Positions 61,323 to 64,000 of a DNA stretch of 64,000 nucleotides are shown here, piece after piece. Position numbers and translations under genes: made by a program. The notes beneath the pieces are model-generated. The model ran no database searches, was not told where the DNA came from, and saw only the letters and a program-made list of their open reading frames with translations. Within the stretch, counting starts at the first letter, position 1. Each line of letters begins with the position of its first letter. This stretch comes from Rubrolithibacter danxiaensis (GTDB lineage: Bacteria > Bacteroidota > Bacteroidia > Sphingobacteriales > Sphingobacteriaceae), in NCBI RefSeq assembly GCF_047272945.1, contig NZ_JBKOPS010000014.1, positions 29,090 through 93,089 of the forward strand, given 5' to 3'.

Positions 61323-62129
61323 ATGGATTACAAAAAAGAAAACACTACTGCAGGTGGTAAAAGAAATGTGCTTTCTCCCAGGCTTGACAGTATGTTTCTT
61401 GATTTATACAATGTCTATCAATTTGTAATTAGGTTCTTCAAAGAGGTTTTTCTTCCTCCGTACGAGTTTAAAGAAATAATCAGGCAGTGTTACGAAGTAG
61501 GTGTAAAATCACTTCCCTTAATAACATTAACAGGCTTTATTACAGGTTTGGTTTTCACTAAACAATCCAGACCTTCGCTCGAAGAGTTTGGTGCTGCTTC
61601 CTGGCTCCCCAACCTGATTTCAATTGCAATTGTACGTGCCCTTGCACCATTAGTAACTGCATTGATCGCAGCAGGAAAGGTGGGATCAAACATAGGAGCT
61701 GAATTAGGTTCCATGCGGGTAACCGAACAGATTGATGCAATGGAAGTATCTGCCACCAATCCGTTTAAGTTTTTGGTAGTATCAAGAGTACTTGCAACAA
61801 CTTTTATGATACCGGTGCTGGCCATGTACACCGGTTTTGTAGGTTTAATGGGCTCGTTTATAAATGTAAATCAGGAAGAACTGACAAGCTATACGACTTT
61901 TTTCCAGGGAGCATTTGAAAGCATCACATTCCTTGATATCTTTTCATCCCTCATTAAAGCTATACTTTTTGGCTTTACTATCGGGATAGTAGGATGTTAT
62001 AAAGGCTATAACTCTTCAAAAGGCACAGAAGGTGTTGGAAAGGCCGCAAACTCAGCCGTTGTAGTAGCCATGTTCCTGATATTCATTGAAGAAACCCTTG
62101 TTGTTCAAATAGTTGCGGCATTAAGATAA
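61323..62129 (+). CDS. mlaE: MlaE-type lipid-transport permease
   Basis: A 268-residue inner-membrane permease of the MlaE/YrbE family. It forms the core of the MlaFEDB phospholipid transporter that maintains outer-membrane asymmetry. Key stretches are LPLITLTGFITGLVF, the VTALIAAGKVGSNIGAELGS motif, MRVTEQIDAMEVSATNPF, and GCYKGYNSSKGTEGVGKAAN near the end. Around five to six transmembrane segments are visible. The stop overlaps the next gene's start by 1 bp, a sign of tight coupling. Confidence 0.95.
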   Translation: MDYKKENTTAGGKRNVLSPRLDSMFLDLYNVYQFVIRFFKEVFLPPYEFKEIIRQCYEVGVKSLPLITLTGFITGLVFTKQSRPSLEEFGAASWLPNLISIAIVRALAPLVTALIAAGKVGSNIGAELGSMRVTEQIDAMEVSATNPFKFLVVSRVLATTFMIPVLAMYTGFVGLMGSFINVNQEELTSYTTFFQGAFESITFLDIFSSLIKAILFGFTIGIVGCYKGYNSSKGTEGVGKAANSAVVVAMFLIFIEETLVVQIVAALR

Positions 62130-62902
62130 TGGAAAAGTTTCATCCAAAGATCGATAAGAATAACACCGTAATTACCATCAGGCAATTGGTTAAATCTTTT
62201 GGCGACCTGCATGTATTACGCGGTGTTGATCTTGACCTGTACCAGGGAGAAAACCTGGTAGTGCTGGGCCGCTCCGGAACGGGAAAATCTGTATTGATAA
62301 AAATAATATCCGGACTCCTGAAAGCGGATTCGGGTTATGTAAATATTTTAGGATGTGATATGAGTAAGATAACTCCTAAAGAATTACAGGAGCTACGCCT
62401 TAAAATTGGATTTTCTTTTCAAAACAGTGCTTTATACGATAGCATGACGGTAAAGGGCAACCTGGAATTTCCTTTGGTCAGAAATTCGAGGAACTTGTCA
62501 AGAAAGGAAATTAACAAGGATATAGAGGAAGTGCTGGATGCCGTAGGCCTTGCCCAAACCATTAACCAAATGCCTTCAGAACTTTCGGGCGGACAAAGGA
62601 AACGAATAGGAATTGCGAGAACCCTGATATTGCGGCCCGAAATTATGCTGTATGACGAACCAACTGCCGGTTTGGACCCCATTACCAGTATTGATATAAA
62701 CAATCTTATAAACGAGGTTCAAACCAGGTACAATACATCCTCTATCATCATTACCCATGACTTAACGTGTGCAAAAGCTACCGGAGATAGAATAGTGATG
62801 TTACTGGAAGGACAGTTTCAAAGACAAGGCAGTTTTCAGGAAGTTTTCAACACGAATGATGAAAGGGTAAAAACCTTTTACGATTATAATTTTATAGAAT
62901 AA
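62129..62902 (+). CDS. mlaF: MlaF-type ABC transporter ATP-binding protein
   Basis: A 257-residue ABC ATPase partnered with MlaE. It has Walker A GRSGTGKS (47-54), the Q-loop FSFQNSALYDSMTV, the signature LSGGQRKRIGIART and Walker B IMLYDEPTAGLDP with a following SIIITHDL H-loop. The LYDSMTV sequence after the Q-loop is characteristic of the Mla/Mce ATPases. Its first codon shares a base with the last codon of mlaE. Confidence 0.95.
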   Translation: MEKFHPKIDKNNTVITIRQLVKSFGDLHVLRGVDLDLYQGENLVVLGRSGTGKSVLIKIISGLLKADSGYVNILGCDMSKITPKELQELRLKIGFSFQNSALYDSMTVKGNLEFPLVRNSRNLSRKEINKDIEEVLDAVGLAQTINQMPSELSGGQRKRIGIARTLILRPEIMLYDEPTAGLDPITSIDINNLINEVQTRYNTSSIIITHDLTCAKATGDRIVMLLEGQFQRQGSFQEVFNTNDERVKTFYDYNFIE

Positions 62903-62909
62903 AGATTAA

Positions 62910-63881
62910 ATGAGCACTGCAGATAATAAACGATCGGTGATTGTTGGAATATTCATATTCCTGGGCCTGATAATTTTTGTTATGGGCGTATTCACCCTGG
63001 CAGGAAAACAGAAACGCTTTGTTAAAAGTATTACACTTAAAACAGTTTTTGACGATGTTTCCGGCCTTCAGAAGGGAAATAATATTTGGTTCTCGGGGGT
63101 AAAAGTGGGTACAGTTAAGAATATTGAATTCTACGGAAACTCGCAGGTTGAAATCACAATGAACATTGAAGAGGAAGTTCAACGCTACATCCATAAAGAT
63201 GCAAAAGCAAAAATCAGTTCGGAAGGATTTATCGGGAATAAGATTATTGTTTTATATGGAGGAAATCCGAAGTCTCCACAGGTTGAAGATGGTGATATCA
63301 TTCATTCGGAAACTGCGCTTTCAACCGATCAAGTGATGGAAACCCTGCAGGAGAACAATAAAAACCTCCTCGTTATAACAGAGGATTTTAAACAGTTAGC
63401 CGAAAAAATCAAAGCAGGCGAAGGAACAATAGGTGCAGTACTTACCGACTCCACTTTAGCAAAAAACTTCAGAAATATTGTTTCTAACCTGCAAACAGCA
63501 TCAGCTAATGCCGCTCACATGACAGGTTCGCTGACCAGTTTTACCGGAAACCTCAACAGAAAAGGTACTTTAGCGCACGAATTAGTGACCGATACCTCTG
63601 TGTTTAAAAGCATAAAAAGTTCTGTGAGTCAGCTGCAGCGTGCAACTGCAACTGCATCCGAAATGGCGGATAACTTAAAAACAGTTAGCTCAAATCTTAA
63701 CAATACAAATACGCCTGCAGGGGTATTATTAAATGATCAGGAAGTAGCATCTGATTTAAAAACAATTATAAAGAATTTGGAAACCAGCACTCAAAAGCTG
63801 GATGAGAATATGGAAGCCTTGCAGCACAACTTCCTTTTCAGGGGATATTTTAAAAAGAAAGCGAAAAACGAGGAAAAATAA
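62910..63881 (+). CDS. mlaD: MlaD-type MCE domain protein
   Basis: A 323-residue MCE protein with one N-terminal membrane helix (about 8-30: VIVGIFIFLGLIIFVMGVFT). The MCE domain (about 40-120) shows VFDDVSGLQKGNNIWFSGVKVGTV, read in parts, and KISSEGFIGNKIIVL. A long helical C-terminal region (about 125-323), rich in Asn/Thr, should form the hexameric tunnel wall. It completes the mlaE-mlaF-mlaD operon. The gene ends 27 bp before an IS3-type terminus. Confidence 0.93.
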   Translation: MSTADNKRSVIVGIFIFLGLIIFVMGVFTLAGKQKRFVKSITLKTVFDDVSGLQKGNNIWFSGVKVGTVKNIEFYGNSQVEITMNIEEEVQRYIHKDAKAKISSEGFIGNKIIVLYGGNPKSPQVEDGDIIHSETALSTDQVMETLQENNKNLLVITEDFKQLAEKIKAGEGTIGAVLTDSTLAKNFRNIVSNLQTASANAAHMTGSLTSFTGNLNRKGTLAHELVTDTSVFKSIKSSVSQLQRATATASEMADNLKTVSSNLNNTNTPAGVLLNDQEVASDLKTIIKNLETSTQKLDENMEALQHNFLFRGYFKKKAKNEEK

Positions 63882-63908
63882 TATAAGAAAAGGCGAAGCA
63901 GATTACAG

Positions 63909-64000
63909 TGCCCCCAAAAAGTTAGACACTTTCTGGGGGCATTTTTATGATAAAGAAAAAGAAGCACAGTTTTGAATTTAAGCTGCACTGTGTAAAGGCA
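63909..64000 (+). mobile_element. IS3-family insertion element, left end (continues past window)
   Basis: The sequence TGCCCCC (63909-63915), AAAAAGTTAGACACTTTCT and GGGGGCA (63935-63941) has the form of an IS150-like IS3 terminal repeat, in which CCAAAAAGTTAGACA is a familiar core. A transposase-like ORF follows. The arms also form a hairpin and could terminate the mla transcript. Only the left end is inside the window, so a matching right end and target duplication cannot be seen. Confidence 0.65.
63947..64000 (+). CDS. IS3-type transposase orfA, N-terminal fragment
   Basis: From the ATG at 63947 an uninterrupted frame runs to the window edge (18 codons): IKKKKHSFEFKLHCVKA follows the Met. 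The (Y/H)SFEFKLxxVKA pattern is typical of the OrfA helix-turn-helix of IS3/IS911 transposases. It begins 6 bp after the terminal repeat. Confidence is limited by the short length. Confidence 0.55.
   Translation, partial: MIKKKKHSFEFKLHCVKA

Noticed and set aside
1..64000. CRISPR arrays, prophage, rRNA operon, riboswitch
   Set aside because: No regularly spaced repeats, phage structural genes, rRNA sequence or recognisable riboswitch core was seen on either strand. The adenosyltransferase gene, the most likely one to be B12-linked, has only a 86-bp divergent leader without a cobalamin-box pattern.

Overview
The window reads as the chromosome of a Gram-negative Bacteroidota, most likely a Sphingobacteriaceae-type soil or water bacterium (Pedobacter-like). 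This rests on a SusC/SusD pair with a polysaccharide-utilisation locus, many lipoproteins whose lipobox cysteine is followed by charged residues, a DUF2795 protein, a PduO-type adenosyltransferase, a Mla lipid-transport operon and several matches to the Bacteroidota promoter (TTTG, about 19 bp, TAnnTTTG). Coding density is high, no intergenic stretch exceeds 300 bp once a 59-codon ORF at 48237-48416 is accepted, and the only RNA gene seen is one tRNA-Arg. No rRNA, CRISPR array or prophage was seen. An IS3-type element begins at the right edge.

Layout. 1-9.3 kb is housekeeping and envelope: CorA (partial), WbqC, lipid A-type acyltransferase, glycosyltransferase, DUF2795, cobalamin adenosyltransferase, thioesterase, plsC-gatC-ABC ATPase, trpS, deoxynucleoside kinase, kdsB. 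9.4-13.7 kb has a Tat-exported NIPSNAP protein, ThuA, MaoC, a secreted endonuclease/phosphatase-fold protein and an Fsr-type MFS transporter. 13.7-18.0 kb is the most provocative stretch: a DisA_N/DACNV diadenylate-cyclase-like protein, a large patatin phospholipase with an unusual N-terminal region and a membrane hairpin, and a small membrane protein, all on one strand. 18.2-23 kb has a CotH kinase-like lipoprotein, pterin dehydratase, a HipA-like kinase overlapping a DUF3037 gene, and a vanadium haloperoxidase-like lipoprotein. 23-27.5 kb has small metabolic and stress proteins and two LPS-type glycosyltransferases.

27.5-44 kb is a glycan-use region. On the minus strand, a LacI regulator is followed by a GH109 alpha-N-acetylgalactosaminidase and a NahK-type N-acetylhexosamine 1-kinase, then SusC, SusD, a PKD lipoprotein, a DUF4874/DUF4832 lipoprotein and a membrane acyltransferase. 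A CE2-like esterase, a lipoprotein and a MarR/serine-hydrolase pair lie beside it. The set suggests import of a GalNAc-containing glycan, release of GalNAc and its 1-phosphorylation. A LacI-type operator lies in front of the GH109 gene, and a palindrome sits between the promoter boxes of the MarR gene.

44-64 kb returns to core genes: tRNA-Arg, DUF4142, tex, a degenerate SRAP-fold protein, GNAT, FMN reductase, galK, a SPOUT methyltransferase, a giant ThuA-sugar dehydrogenase-PKD-cytochrome c lipoprotein, smc, a receiver-only response regulator, a ZIP transporter, a small secreted repeat protein and mlaE-mlaF-mlaD. All assignments come from reading motifs by eye; no database search was possible.
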